A DNA stretch of 57,512 nucleotides from Lentisphaerota bacterium (GTDB lineage Bacteria; Verrucomicrobiota; Lentisphaeria; Victivallales; Victivallaceae). The first letter of the stretch is position 1; each line of letters opens with the position of its first letter. The notes under the pieces are model-generated. The model searched no databases and was not told the origin of the DNA. It saw only the letters and a program-made list of their open reading frames with translations. The translations under genes and the position numbers were made by a program. The stretch lies in the NCBI GenBank assembly GCA_015061615.1, contig SUWE01000013.1, forward strand, positions 1 to 57,512. Direction: 5' to 3'. This document shows, in pieces, positions 6,013 through 15,189 of the stretch.

Positions 6013-7221
6013 ATGGAAGAGAAAAAAGAAAATAATCCCAACGGGATGGGGATAGTGTTCGGAGATATTCCTAAAATCCCGACTCAGGATGCCATTGACG
6101 GAATAAAATTTGACTTCAACGACGGTTTGCGGGTGCAAATTCCCAAAGGAGCAAAGTCCTACCGTATCCGTTTTGTCGATTTGGGAACAAAATCTTGTGT
6201 ATATGATACCGTTACCCCCGATGGCGGCGACTGTGTTGTATTCAGTTTCAAAAAATATTTTATCAAGTTCCGGCTGGTCATTTCTGAAGTTGCTGATGAT
6301 AAACTGCTTTTTATGCACGATTTTGATGCAGCAGACAAAGAAGTTGTGGTACGTTTTCCGGTGCATACGCTTGGTGATACCATTGCCTGGTTCAGTTATG
6401 TGGAGCGTTTTCAGCAGAAATTGAACTGCAAGCTTATCTGCGTTGTGTCTGATTGGTTTGCGGAAATCGTAAAAAATCAATACCCTCAAATCAAATTTGT
6501 TTCCAAAGAAGAAGCAGCTTCAATCCAGTCTTATGCCAATTATAATGTAGGGCTTTATGAACTTGGCAATGTAACTCATCAGCCGGTGGATCACCGTTAT
6601 GTGGGCTTGCATCGGGTGGCGGCGCATATTTTTGGAGTGGATGACAGTGATATTCCGCCGCGTTTTGACCTTTCTGCGCCCCGTCAGATAAAAGAAAAAT
6701 ATGTGTGTATCGGGGTACAAAGCACAAGTTTAGCAAAATATTGGAATAATCCCGAAGGCTGGGATCGGGTAGTGGATTACCTGAAAAGCAAAGGTTACCG
6801 TGTATTGTGCATTGACAAAGACCGCATCGGCGGCAAGGCGGGAACCTTTATCCGCAAACCGGAAGGGGCGGAGGATTTTACCGGAGCGTTACCGCTTCAA
6901 CAGCGTATTGATTTGTTGAAAGATGCCGATTTCTATATCGGCTTATCCAGTGGATTGAGCTGGCTGGCATGGGGATGCAAAGTTCCTGTAATCATGATTT
7001 CAGGCTTTACCAATCCGATAAATGAATACAAGACCCCGTACCGGGTTATAAATTACAATGCCTGCAACAGCTGCTGGAACGAATTCAAAGATTTCAACCT
7101 GACCGATTTCTGGCACTGTCCGCGACTGGCAGGCACTGACCGGCGTTACGAATGTACCGCAATGATCACCGCCGATCAGGTAATTGATATGATTGATAAA
7201 GTAATAGAAGATATAAAATAA
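6013..7221 (+). CDS. TibC/Aah-like protein O-heptosyltransferase
   Basis: 402 residues. Matches the bacterial autotransporter heptosyltransferase family (BAHT; Aah, TibC), GT9-like enzymes that move heptose from ADP-heptose to serines of surface proteins in the cytoplasm. Visible: RFPVHTLGDTIAWF (heptosyltransferase-type N-terminal loop), GVQSTSLAKYWNNPEGW, the conserved GLSSGLSWLAWGCKVPVI, and the family's iron-binding cysteines as C351-NS-C354, HC369P and C381 (TibC also uses four cysteines). The first 120 residues form a beta-rich domain. The Shine-Dalgarno is weak. The gene ends 12 bases before the giant surface protein, its likely substrate. Substrate and donor are inferred from the family and neighbour. 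Confidence 0.88.
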   Translation: MEEKKENNPNGMGIVFGDIPKIPTQDAIDGIKFDFNDGLRVQIPKGAKSYRIRFVDLGTKSCVYDTVTPDGGDCVVFSFKKYFIKFRLVISEVADDKLLFMHDFDAADKEVVVRFPVHTLGDTIAWFSYVERFQQKLNCKLICVVSDWFAEIVKNQYPQIKFVSKEEAASIQSYANYNVGLYELGNVTHQPVDHRYVGLHRVAAHIFGVDDSDIPPRFDLSAPRQIKEKYVCIGVQSTSLAKYWNNPEGWDRVVDYLKSKGYRVLCIDKDRIGGKAGTFIRKPEGAEDFTGALPLQQRIDLLKDADFYIGLSSGLSWLAWGCKVPVIMISGFTNPINEYKTPYRVINYNACNSCWNEFKDFNLTDFWHCPRLAGTDRRYECTAMITADQVIDMIDKVIEDIK

Positions 7222-7233
7222 AGGTAAGTAATT

Positions 7234-10200
7234 ATGGCGACAGGCGAAAACAAAACCATTAATGGCAGTTTGACACTTGATGACAGATATCAAACTACGA
7301 TATACGATGATATATTGACTATCAGCGGTGCCAATATCTCATTGCTTGACCCAGCAGGTGAAATCTTTACCGATAAAGGCAATGATACGGTTACTGTAAC
7401 TGACTCGACAATCACCAGCAACAGTGAAAGCGGAGCTGAGCTGATGTTTTCCATGGGGTCTGACAACGACTCTCTTACGATATCCAATTCCACACTGAAC
7501 GTCAATACCTTTATGGGCAGCGGCAACGACACTGTTACTGTTGCTGGAAGCATATCATCTGAAGTAACCATTAATAATCAGTTTTCACTCGGTGCTGGTG
7601 ACGATACTCTGACCTTGAAATCTATACTTTCTGGAACCGGCGATCTGGTCTTCGGCGACGGTAATGATACGCTTGTTTTTGATGGCGGACATTTGCTGAC
7701 AACAGGAAGTATTACTGGACTTACAAATTTGACCGTTACAGGAAACACTGGTACGCTCGGGAATAATCTGACATTATCAGGATCCCAAAATGCAATTACT
7801 TTGAATGGAAATTTAACAGGAACGGATAGTTATAAAGTCATTACTGTTTCCGATAGCACAGCAACTTTCAAGACTGCAAATAATGTCAAAACAAATGTTG
7901 TTTATTCTGTTTCAAATGTAATATTCAATCATGTTGACGGCGGTACTCTGGAAATTGCCGAAAGTTCCTATTGGGCATTTTCAGCGGATTATTCAACTGT
8001 AACGCTCCATGATACAGTTTTGAGAAGCAATGGTGGCAGTTTTTATGGAACAGAGACCGACTGGATCATAAATAACAGTGATATATCCAATAACACTAAC
8101 GGAGCCAATCTTACCAACGGCTCTCTTGATTTGACTGCAGTCGGTTTTTCCAACAACAGCAATACTGCCTTGAAATTGTCGGGAACAGCTCTTACAGGTA
8201 AAGATGTTTCTTTTTCCTCCAATGCTAACGGGGCATTGGATATATTACACGCCAATGCGGTGTTGGATGACGCACGGTTTGCAAAAAATCATACCGATGC
8301 CTCGTGCATCTCCACCTCTCGCGTCTCCGCCTCTGTCTCCGCTTTTGGTGGAGCAATCAGACAAACTGCCGGTAATATGGTATTGAGCAATTCATATTTT
8401 TCTGGTAACAGCGCAAATGTAGATGTAATCGCTTCCAACAGTGCTTACGCCTACTCCTTCTCCTACGCTTCCGCTTCCGCCTACGCCTTTGCCACCGCTA
8501 CCGCTACTGTTTACGGTGGGGCGATTGCCAATAGTTCTGGAGATTTGATATTCAGCGGCAGTGCAAACTACTTTTCCGACAACAGCGCAAATGCAAATGT
8601 AATTGCCAAAGCCTATGCCATAGCCTCCGTCAGTGTCGGACCCTACGATAATGGCATTGCGTCCGCCTATGCCTATGTCTCCGCCACCGCTACCGCCACG
8701 GCTTACGGTGGTGCGATAGCCAATAGTTCTGGAGACTTGATATTCAGCAGCAGTGCAAACTATTTTTCTGGCAACAGCGCAAATGCAAAAATAATCGTCC
8801 AGGCCATTCCCAATGCCCGCTCCTCTGGCTATGTCTACTCCTACCCCACCTGCATTCAAAATTCCCGCGCCTTCGCCACCGCTACCGCCACGGCTTACGG
8901 TGGTGCGATTGCCAACTGTTCTGGAGACTTGATATTCAGCGGCAGTGCAAACTATTTTTCCGACAACTGTGCAAATGCAAATGTAATTGCCGTAGGCTCT
9001 GGCTTCGCCACCGCCATTGCTTACGGTGGTGCGATTGCCCACAGCTACGGTGTTTTGAAATTGAATAAAGCCTCTTTTGATGGCAACTATGCAAATGTCA
9101 GCGCTACCGCCGCCGTCCGAGATACTGCCGCCGTCCGAGGCAACGCGTACGGTGGCGCTATCGCTGCAAATAATTCAATTTTGAATTTGACAGATGTAAC
9201 ATTTTCGGCTAACAGTGCAAGTGCAACCGCTTATGGCTCTCCCAGTTCCGTCGTCTCTGCTTATTCTACCGCCTCCGTCACGGCTTACGGTGGTGCGGTT
9301 TATATTTCAAATTCAACTATGGAATATGTTGTTACAGAAAACGAATGTATTGAAAATATCGGCAATAATGCCCAAAAAGGCGGTTTTATCTATCTGGATG
9401 GTGTTTCAGAGACAACATTCAAAGTTGATGGCTCTCTGATTGTCGGTGATTCAACGGGTATGGACTCTATCGCAGGTTCTGAAACTTCAACCATTATCAA
9501 AACGGGAAGCGGCAAATGGACGGTCAATTCCGATATTTCAGAGTTTACAGGTTATTGGAATCTCAATGAAGGCATATTGAAACTTGACCGTATCGCCCGC
9601 GATATCACCCTTGATAACTGGACTATCGGTGTTGATGCTGAACTGCATTTGAGTGCATTGAATGATACGATAACCATGAATGTCGATAAAAAGATTGGTA
9701 CTATCGACCTCGGCGGTGGCAGTGACAGAATCAATACAGGGGGGTATCATCTTTCAGATGGTCTTTTGCGGATCAGTACATTGACCTTGACCGGCGGCGG
9801 CAGAGTCAGCAGTGAAATTACCAACCGGACCGCTGGGGCAGGATTTGACCTGATCCTTGATGATGTTACTTTGAACAGCATCATTACCGGCGGCAGTGCC
9901 GCGGATAAAATCACTGTTACTCAAAGCTCCACCATCGGCGGAGTGTTGAATCTGGGCAACGGTGCCAACACTATTACTGCAAATTCCGGTACTGAAACAG
10001 TATTTGCCAAAAGTGTGATACTCGGAACCGGGGCAGACACTTTGACTTTTTCATCTGTTGTGTTTCAGGACTCCCTGACTCTCGGAAATGGTAAAAACTC
10101 ATTTTCAGCAGAGGATTCTGCAAAAATCTCTGGTGCATTTTCTGCAGGAACAGGTGATGATACATTGAGTTTCGGCTCTGTCGAGTTTGGCAATTCTGCG

Positions 10201-13200
10201 GATTTGGGCGACGGTGTCAATTCTCTGACGGCTACGGGAAATGCTAAATTTTCCGGAACTCTTTCCGGCGGCAGCGGTGATGACACCTTTGATTTTTCTT
10301 CTGTAACTTTCAATCGCAATGTTAATTTGGGCGATGGAACCAATAAGCTCACAGCAACGACAGCAATCATCAATGGTGATTTGACCGCAGGCAGCGGCAA
10401 CGATACCATCAATTTGAAGCAGGATTCAGAACTTCGCGGCAATATCGCTCTGGGCGGCGGCAAAAATTATATTTATGTTACCAAAAATCTTACTATTACT
10501 GACGGTTTTACTCTGGATTCCGAAGGAGAAACCCATCTGATTGTTTACAACAATGCCGCCTTGAACAGCAATTCACTCAATGTCTATGACCCTGAGAACA
10601 GCAATACCGTCTCTGTAACTTATGATTGGAGTGACGTTGAAGGTTTGGATAAAGTCCGCCTGCTCGTTTCCAGTGATGCGACATTTGAAACCTTTGAATT
10701 CACTGTTGAACTTTACAATCAGAGCAAAGAGTTTACTCTGAATGTTTCCGACAACTACTTTATCCAGTTTCAGGCACAGGATGAAGACGGCTGGTCACAC
10801 CGTATCCTTGACGATACCGAAGCCCCCGATCAGGTCACTGGTTTTGCCATGGATGGCACGACTGCTGTCTGGGATGATACTCACGACAACTGGGGCGGAA
10901 ACGGTGTCAAACAATACAATATTCAAGTTGCTTCCGATGCCAATTTCAATTCTGTGATCGGCACTTACACCGCCACAGACAACTCATACGACTTTTCTTC
11001 CTTCGCCGACGGCAATTACTTTATCCGTATTCAGGCAGAGGACTTTACAGGCAACAAGGGCGAATGGAGCGATGCAGAAAACCTTTTGATCGACAACAAT
11101 GCCCCCACCAAACCGGCAAATGTCACCGGAAAAGTCTCCCTTGATTCCATCACGGTAAACTGGTCTCCGGCAAGCGATTCCGGCAGCGGACTCAAAGAGT
11201 ACAAAATTGAATTTTCCACCTCTTCCACCTTCTCAAGCATCACTCATTCGGCAACTCTTTCCGGCACAAGCTATACCGCAAGTGACCTTGCCGATGGAAC
11301 CTATTATTTCCGGGTGTCGGCGGTGGACAATGTGAACAATGTCAGCGCATGGAGTACCGTTTCCAGCGTGATCGTGGATACCACTGCCCCTCAAGCGGCT
11401 TCAAATGTGAAAGCTTCGCAAAATTCCGGAATCGTCACTCTAAGCTGGGATGCCGCCAGTGATGCCGGAGTCGGAGTCAAAGAGTACATCATCGAGTATT
11501 CCACCGACAACAGTTTCAGCAGTATCGCCGGAACCAGAACTGTCTCCGGAACCTCATGTTCCATCAACGGTCTTGCCGATGGAAATTACTGTTTCCGGGT
11601 GCAGGCAGTCGATAAAAACGGCAACGCCGCTTCATGGAGCAACACCGCAACGGTGATCGTCGACAGCGTTCCGCCCGCCAAGCCAACTGCATCGGCTGAT
11701 ATTACCTCCGCTACTAATAAAGATGTTACAGTCAGTGCCGTTTTTAGCAGTGATTCAGTGGTCAAAGAGTACAGTCTGGATAACCGGAATTGGTACGCGT
11801 ACTCCTCCGGAGTGGTCATGAGTAATAACGGCACGGTCTACTTCCGCGGCAAAGATGAAGCGGGAAATTATTCCGCAGTCACCAGTTACGAAGTGACCAA
11901 CATCGACAAAGTCGCTCCGACCAAGCCGACTGCATCGGCTGATATTACCTCCGCTACCAATAAGGATGTTACGGTCAGCGCCGTTTTCAGCAGTGATTCA
12001 GTGGTCAAAGAGTACAGTATGGATAACCGGAATTGGTACGCGTACACCTCCGGAGTGGTCATGAGTGATAACGGCACGGTCTACTTCCGCGGCAAAGATG
12101 AAGCAGGAAACTATTCCGCAGTCACCAGTTACGAAGTGATCAACATCGACAAGGTCGCGCCGACATTTGATATTTCAAGAAGCACGGAATCATTGACCAA
12201 TCAGAATGTCATCCTCACCGTTTCGGCAAAAGACAGTGCCAGCGGCATAAAATCTATCCAGTACAGTTTTAATAACAGCTCTTGGATGAGTGGTTCAACC
12301 GTCAATGTTGATTCCAATAAGACAGTTTACTTCAAAGTTACCGACAATGCCGGTAACGTCACGGAACACTCGGTCGTTGTTAACAACATTGACAAAACCG
12401 CGCCCGCCAAGCCAACTGCATCGGCTGATATTACCTCCGCTACTAATAAAGATGTTACGGTCAGCGCCGTTTTCAGCAGTGATTCAGTGGACAAAGAGTA
12501 CAGTCTGGATAACCGGAATTGGTACGCGTACACCTCCGGAGTGGTCATGAGCAATAACGGAACAGTTTACTTCCGCGGCAAAGATGAAGCGGGAAATTAT
12601 TCCGCAGTCACCAGTTACGAAGTGACCAACGTCGACAAGGTCGCGCCGACCAAGCCGGAAGTGTTTGCCAGTACCACCGCGCCGACCAATAAAAATGTGA
12701 CGGTCAGTGCGGAGTTCTCACTCGACAGCATCAAACAGCAGTTCTCCTACGACAACCAGACTTGGTACGACTACGAAAGCGGAATTGTCCTCTCCCGCAA
12801 CGGAGTGCTTTACTTCCGCGGTATCGATGCCGTCGGCAATGTCTCAGAAGTTGCCCGGTATGCCGTTACCAATATCGACAAGATCGCGCCTTCCGCTCCG
12901 GTTGCCAGTGCGGACATAACCAGTTTGACCAATAAACCGGTCACGGTCTCTGCGACCTTCAGCGATGATGCCGCCAAACAACAATACTCTTTTGATGGTT
13001 ATACCTGGAGTTCTTACTCGTCCGGCATTGTTATGGAAAGTAACGGTACAGTTTACTTCCGCAGTTTTGATGCCGCTGGAAATGTTTCGGAAATCACCGA
13101 ATATATTGTCGAAAATATTGATAATATTGCACCTGCCAAACCGACTGCAACCGCCGATATCACTGCTGAAACAGAAGATGCGGTAACGATTACCGCCGCA

Positions 13201-14256
13201 TTCAGCAAAGATTCTGTTGTTAAACAGTACAGTCTTGATAACAAAAACTGGAAAACCTACACTTCCGGCGTTGTTATGGAAAGCAACGGCACTGTCTACT
13301 TCCGCGGAATCGACGCCGCAGGAAACATTTCCGCTGTAACCGCTTATGAGGTAAATAATATCATTGCCGTTTCAGATGTGATTGCCGATGACCTTGATGG
13401 TAACGGTTTGGCAGATGTTATCCTTGTTCACACAAAACAGGGATACTCCGGAGCATGGCTTACAACGGGAGATGCTTCGGTTATCAAGTGGGGCAGTCTT
13501 TCTAATGTCAACGCAGGAACGGAAATCCTCGGTACCGGAACTCTTTACGGAAGTGAAAACGACGGTCAGGATATCTTCTTTGCCGACAGCAAATCCGTCG
13601 GAGCCTGGAATGTCGTTGACGGCAAAGTTACCGGATACAAGTCAATCATGAGTATAAACTCCAGCACCAACGTCCTCGGACTTGGTGACTTCAACGGTGA
13701 CGGTGCAACGGATATCCTCCTGCGTTCCACCAACGGCGACCTCGGATTCTACAATACCGACGGAACCGGGTTCACTTATCTCAAAGGATTGGGTAAGGAG
13801 TGGACAGTTGCGGCGATAGGCGACCTCAACGGCGACGGCTTGGATGATGTCGTCCTCCGTCACGATGCCGGATTTGCCGGAACATTCCTCACTCAGGAAA
13901 ATGGAACCGTCAAATGGGCAAGTCTTGATACGCTGAAAAGTGATATGACTATCGTCGGAACGGGAGACTTCAACGGTGACGGCGTTGATGACGTTCTCCT
14001 TCAGAACAAATCCAACGGCTGGGTCGGAGCTTGGCTCGTTGAAGACGGTAGAGTTGACAGCTTCATTGGTCTTTGCACCAATAAGAACACCATTGAACAG
14101 ATCGCGGACTTCAACGGTGACGGGATCGACGACCTCCGCATCCGTGCTGGAGCTGATATCGGTGTTCTCTACGTCAACGGTGCCGACGATACCACATGGC
14201 AATACTTCAAGAGTGTCGGAACTGAGTGGGACACCTCATTTTCCGCCCTCGCGTAA
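7234..14256 (+). CDS. Giant repeat-rich surface protein (adhesin-like)
   Basis: 2340 residues; AAAGG lies upstream of the ATG. No N-terminal signal peptide and no C-terminal autotransporter barrel is visible. Order: residues 1-300, strand-rich with GxGNDTVTV RTX-like repeats; 356-720, a beta-helix region with YGGAI and FSxNSAN repeats like chlamydial Pmp motifs, interrupted by Ser/Ala/Tyr/Thr-rich loops; 800-1150, more GTGDDTL-type repeats; 1195-1480, three fibronectin type III domains; 1480-2046, seven 81-residue Ig-like repeats; 2047-2340, FG-GAP/VCBS-like DFNGDGxxD calcium loops ending in SFSALA. A type I secretion route through an uncleaved C-terminal signal is plausible. Probably O-heptosylated by the upstream enzyme. 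Adhesion or biofilm function is inference. Confidence 0.85.
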   Translation: MATGENKTINGSLTLDDRYQTTIYDDILTISGANISLLDPAGEIFTDKGNDTVTVTDSTITSNSESGAELMFSMGSDNDSLTISNSTLNVNTFMGSGNDTVTVAGSISSEVTINNQFSLGAGDDTLTLKSILSGTGDLVFGDGNDTLVFDGGHLLTTGSITGLTNLTVTGNTGTLGNNLTLSGSQNAITLNGNLTGTDSYKVITVSDSTATFKTANNVKTNVVYSVSNVIFNHVDGGTLEIAESSYWAFSADYSTVTLHDTVLRSNGGSFYGTETDWIINNSDISNNTNGANLTNGSLDLTAVGFSNNSNTALKLSGTALTGKDVSFSSNANGALDILHANAVLDDARFAKNHTDASCISTSRVSASVSAFGGAIRQTAGNMVLSNSYFSGNSANVDVIASNSAYAYSFSYASASAYAFATATATVYGGAIANSSGDLIFSGSANYFSDNSANANVIAKAYAIASVSVGPYDNGIASAYAYVSATATATAYGGAIANSSGDLIFSSSANYFSGNSANAKIIVQAIPNARSSGYVYSYPTCIQNSRAFATATATAYGGAIANCSGDLIFSGSANYFSDNCANANVIAVGSGFATAIAYGGAIAHSYGVLKLNKASFDGNYANVSATAAVRDTAAVRGNAYGGAIAANNSILNLTDVTFSANSASATAYGSPSSVVSAYSTASVTAYGGAVYISNSTMEYVVTENECIENIGNNAQKGGFIYLDGVSETTFKVDGSLIVGDSTGMDSIAGSETSTIIKTGSGKWTVNSDISEFTGYWNLNEGILKLDRIARDITLDNWTIGVDAELHLSALNDTITMNVDKKIGTIDLGGGSDRINTGGYHLSDGLLRISTLTLTGGGRVSSEITNRTAGAGFDLILDDVTLNSIITGGSAADKITVTQSSTIGGVLNLGNGANTITANSGTETVFAKSVILGTGADTLTFSSVVFQDSLTLGNGKNSFSAEDSAKISGAFSAGTGDDTLSFGSVEFGNSADLGDGVNSLTATGNAKFSGTLSGGSGDDTFDFSSVTFNRNVNLGDGTNKLTATTAIINGDLTAGSGNDTINLKQDSELRGNIALGGGKNYIYVTKNLTITDGFTLDSEGETHLIVYNNAALNSNSLNVYDPENSNTVSVTYDWSDVEGLDKVRLLVSSDATFETFEFTVELYNQSKEFTLNVSDNYFIQFQAQDEDGWSHRILDDTEAPDQVTGFAMDGTTAVWDDTHDNWGGNGVKQYNIQVASDANFNSVIGTYTATDNSYDFSSFADGNYFIRIQAEDFTGNKGEWSDAENLLIDNNAPTKPANVTGKVSLDSITVNWSPASDSGSGLKEYKIEFSTSSTFSSITHSATLSGTSYTASDLADGTYYFRVSAVDNVNNVSAWSTVSSVIVDTTAPQAASNVKASQNSGIVTLSWDAASDAGVGVKEYIIEYSTDNSFSSIAGTRTVSGTSCSINGLADGNYCFRVQAVDKNGNAASWSNTATVIVDSVPPAKPTASADITSATNKDVTVSAVFSSDSVVKEYSLDNRNWYAYSSGVVMSNNGTVYFRGKDEAGNYSAVTSYEVTNIDKVAPTKPTASADITSATNKDVTVSAVFSSDSVVKEYSMDNRNWYAYTSGVVMSDNGTVYFRGKDEAGNYSAVTSYEVINIDKVAPTFDISRSTESLTNQNVILTVSAKDSASGIKSIQYSFNNSSWMSGSTVNVDSNKTVYFKVTDNAGNVTEHSVVVNNIDKTAPAKPTASADITSATNKDVTVSAVFSSDSVDKEYSLDNRNWYAYTSGVVMSNNGTVYFRGKDEAGNYSAVTSYEVTNVDKVAPTKPEVFASTTAPTNKNVTVSAEFSLDSIKQQFSYDNQTWYDYESGIVLSRNGVLYFRGIDAVGNVSEVARYAVTNIDKIAPSAPVASADITSLTNKPVTVSATFSDDAAKQQYSFDGYTWSSYSSGIVMESNGTVYFRSFDAAGNVSEITEYIVENIDNIAPAKPTATADITAETEDAVTITAAFSKDSVVKQYSLDNKNWKTYTSGVVMESNGTVYFRGIDAAGNISAVTAYEVNNIIAVSDVIADDLDGNGLADVILVHTKQGYSGAWLTTGDASVIKWGSLSNVNAGTEILGTGTLYGSENDGQDIFFADSKSVGAWNVVDGKVTGYKSIMSINSSTNVLGLGDFNGDGATDILLRSTNGDLGFYNTDGTGFTYLKGLGKEWTVAAIGDLNGDGLDDVVLRHDAGFAGTFLTQENGTVKWASLDTLKSDMTIVGTGDFNGDGVDDVLLQNKSNGWVGAWLVEDGRVDSFIGLCTNKNTIEQIADFNGDGIDDLRIRAGADIGVLYVNGADDTTWQYFKSVGTEWDTSFSALA
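8512..9030 (+). repeat. 192-bp Pmp-like repeats with variable serine/alanine loops
   Basis: Conserved blocks of about 96 bp begin at 8512, 8704 and 8896, exactly 192 bp apart, each encoding YGGAIAN.SGDLIFS.SANYFS.N.AN. Between them lie variable stretches of similar length rich in YA, SA, TA codons (pyrimidine-rich NCC triplets). A fourth YGGAI occurs at 9022 after a shorter spacer. Recent duplication with divergence of the loops. Confidence 0.85.
11668..13368 (+). repeat. Seven 243-bp tandem repeats (81 residues each)
   Basis: Anchored on the ACTGCATCGGCTGAT block, copies begin at a strict 243-bp step (11686, 11929, 12172 degenerate, 12415, 12658, 12901, 13144). Copies 1, 2 and 4 are almost identical in DNA; copy 3 is diverged. 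Each encodes TNKDVTVSAVFS..KEYS.DNRNWYAY..GVVM..NGTVYFRGKDEAGN, an Ig-like/OmpL47-like beta domain. Confidence 0.88.
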
Positions 14257-14276
14257 TTCTTTATAAAAGCAAACGT

Positions 14277-14309
14277 GCCGTACTCCGGTTTTCAGAGTGC
14301 GGCTTTTTT
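14277..14309 (+). terminator. Terminator of the surface-protein operon
   Basis: GCCGTACTC and GAGTGCGGC pair fully (one G-U) around a 9-base loop, followed by TTTTTT. Confidence 0.85.
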
Positions 14310-14315
14310 AGACCA

Positions 14316-14352
14316 AAAAACAGCCGCAAAACATTGTCTTGCGGCTGTTTTT
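14316..14352. terminator. Bidirectional terminator between surface protein and purQ
   Basis: AAAAACAGCCGCAA and TTGCGGCTGTTTTT form a perfect 14-bp stem with T-runs on both strands, ten bases from the purQ stop codon. Confidence 0.88.
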
Positions 14353-14361
14353 AACAGTTTT

Positions 14362-15171
14362 TCAGAAATTATCGGCAATGTAATCAATAGCATTGCGGAA
14401 GAATTTCACACCTTCACCCTCAGCAGGCAATTCGCCTTTGGTCGCCTTGACAGTCGTCCAGTCAGGCGCATTGAAGGGAGAAAGGAACGCCTCCGGGTGC
14501 GGCATCAGACCGAAGACTCTGCCGGTCGGGTCGCAGATACCGGCTATTGAATTGAGTGAACCATTCGGGTTCGCCGGAAACTCAGTCGCATTGTTTCCAT
14601 TGTCATCCACATAGCGGACTGCAACAAGATTGCGTGCCTCAATTTCAGCCAGAACTTTTTCGTCAGCCACAAATTTTCCTTCTCCATGACGGAGCGGCAG
14701 GCGGACGGTATCCATTCCTTTGGTAAAAACACAGGGGGATGCCGGATTTGCTTTCAAACGGCACCAGTCATCGCGGAAGACTCCGGAATCATTGTGCGCC
14801 AGCGCAGCAGTCTGCACAAAGTAGTTGCCATCAAGAGCCGGAACCATGCCAAGACGGGTCAAGGTCTGGAATCCATTGCAGATACCGATGACCAGTTTGC
14901 CGTCATCAATGAATTTCTGCAGCTGATCGCGCAAATTGAATTTGACCCGGTTGGCAAACACGGTACCGCTGCCCAGGTGATCGCCGAAAGAAAATCCGCC
15001 GATAAAGGTGAGGAAGTGGTATTTATCCAGAGTTTCCTTGCCCGCGAGCAGATCATTGAGGTGAACAAGTTCGGGGGTGCTTCCGGCGAGGCGGCACGCA
15101 GCAGCGGTCTCTTTTTCACAGTTGAGTCCGAAGCCGGTGATGACCAGAGTTTTGATGTCAGATTTTTTCAT
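14362..15171 (-). CDS. purQ: Phosphoribosylformylglycinamidine synthase, glutaminase subunit
   Basis: 269 residues. PurQ releases ammonia from glutamine for PurL in step four of purine synthesis. Visible: VLVITGFGxNCEKET-type opening (TLVITGFGLNCEKE), GGFSFGDHLGSG, the nucleophile cysteine in IGICNGFQTL, and the catalytic His-Glu in MPHPEAFL. At 269 residues it is of the longer PurQ form seen with small PurL. GGAG lies 6 bases before the ATG. Last gene of the queF-argJ-purQ run, 18 bases after argJ. Confidence 0.95.
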   Translation of the reverse strand: MKKSDIKTLVITGFGLNCEKETAAACRLAGSTPELVHLNDLLAGKETLDKYHFLTFIGGFSFGDHLGSGTVFANRVKFNLRDQLQKFIDDGKLVIGICNGFQTLTRLGMVPALDGNYFVQTAALAHNDSGVFRDDWCRLKANPASPCVFTKGMDTVRLPLRHGEGKFVADEKVLAEIEARNLVAVRYVDDNGNNATEFPANPNGSLNSIAGICDPTGRVFGLMPHPEAFLSPFNAPDWTTVKATKGELPAEGEGVKFFRNAIDYIADNF

Positions 15172-15189
15172 CTTTTCTCCAAATAAGTT

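Noticed and set aside
8392-9042. Long open frame on the minus strand within the surface-protein gene
   Set aside because: It mirrors the biased NCC/GGC codons of the real gene and shows no start signal or family. The same applies to 13642-14202 minus.
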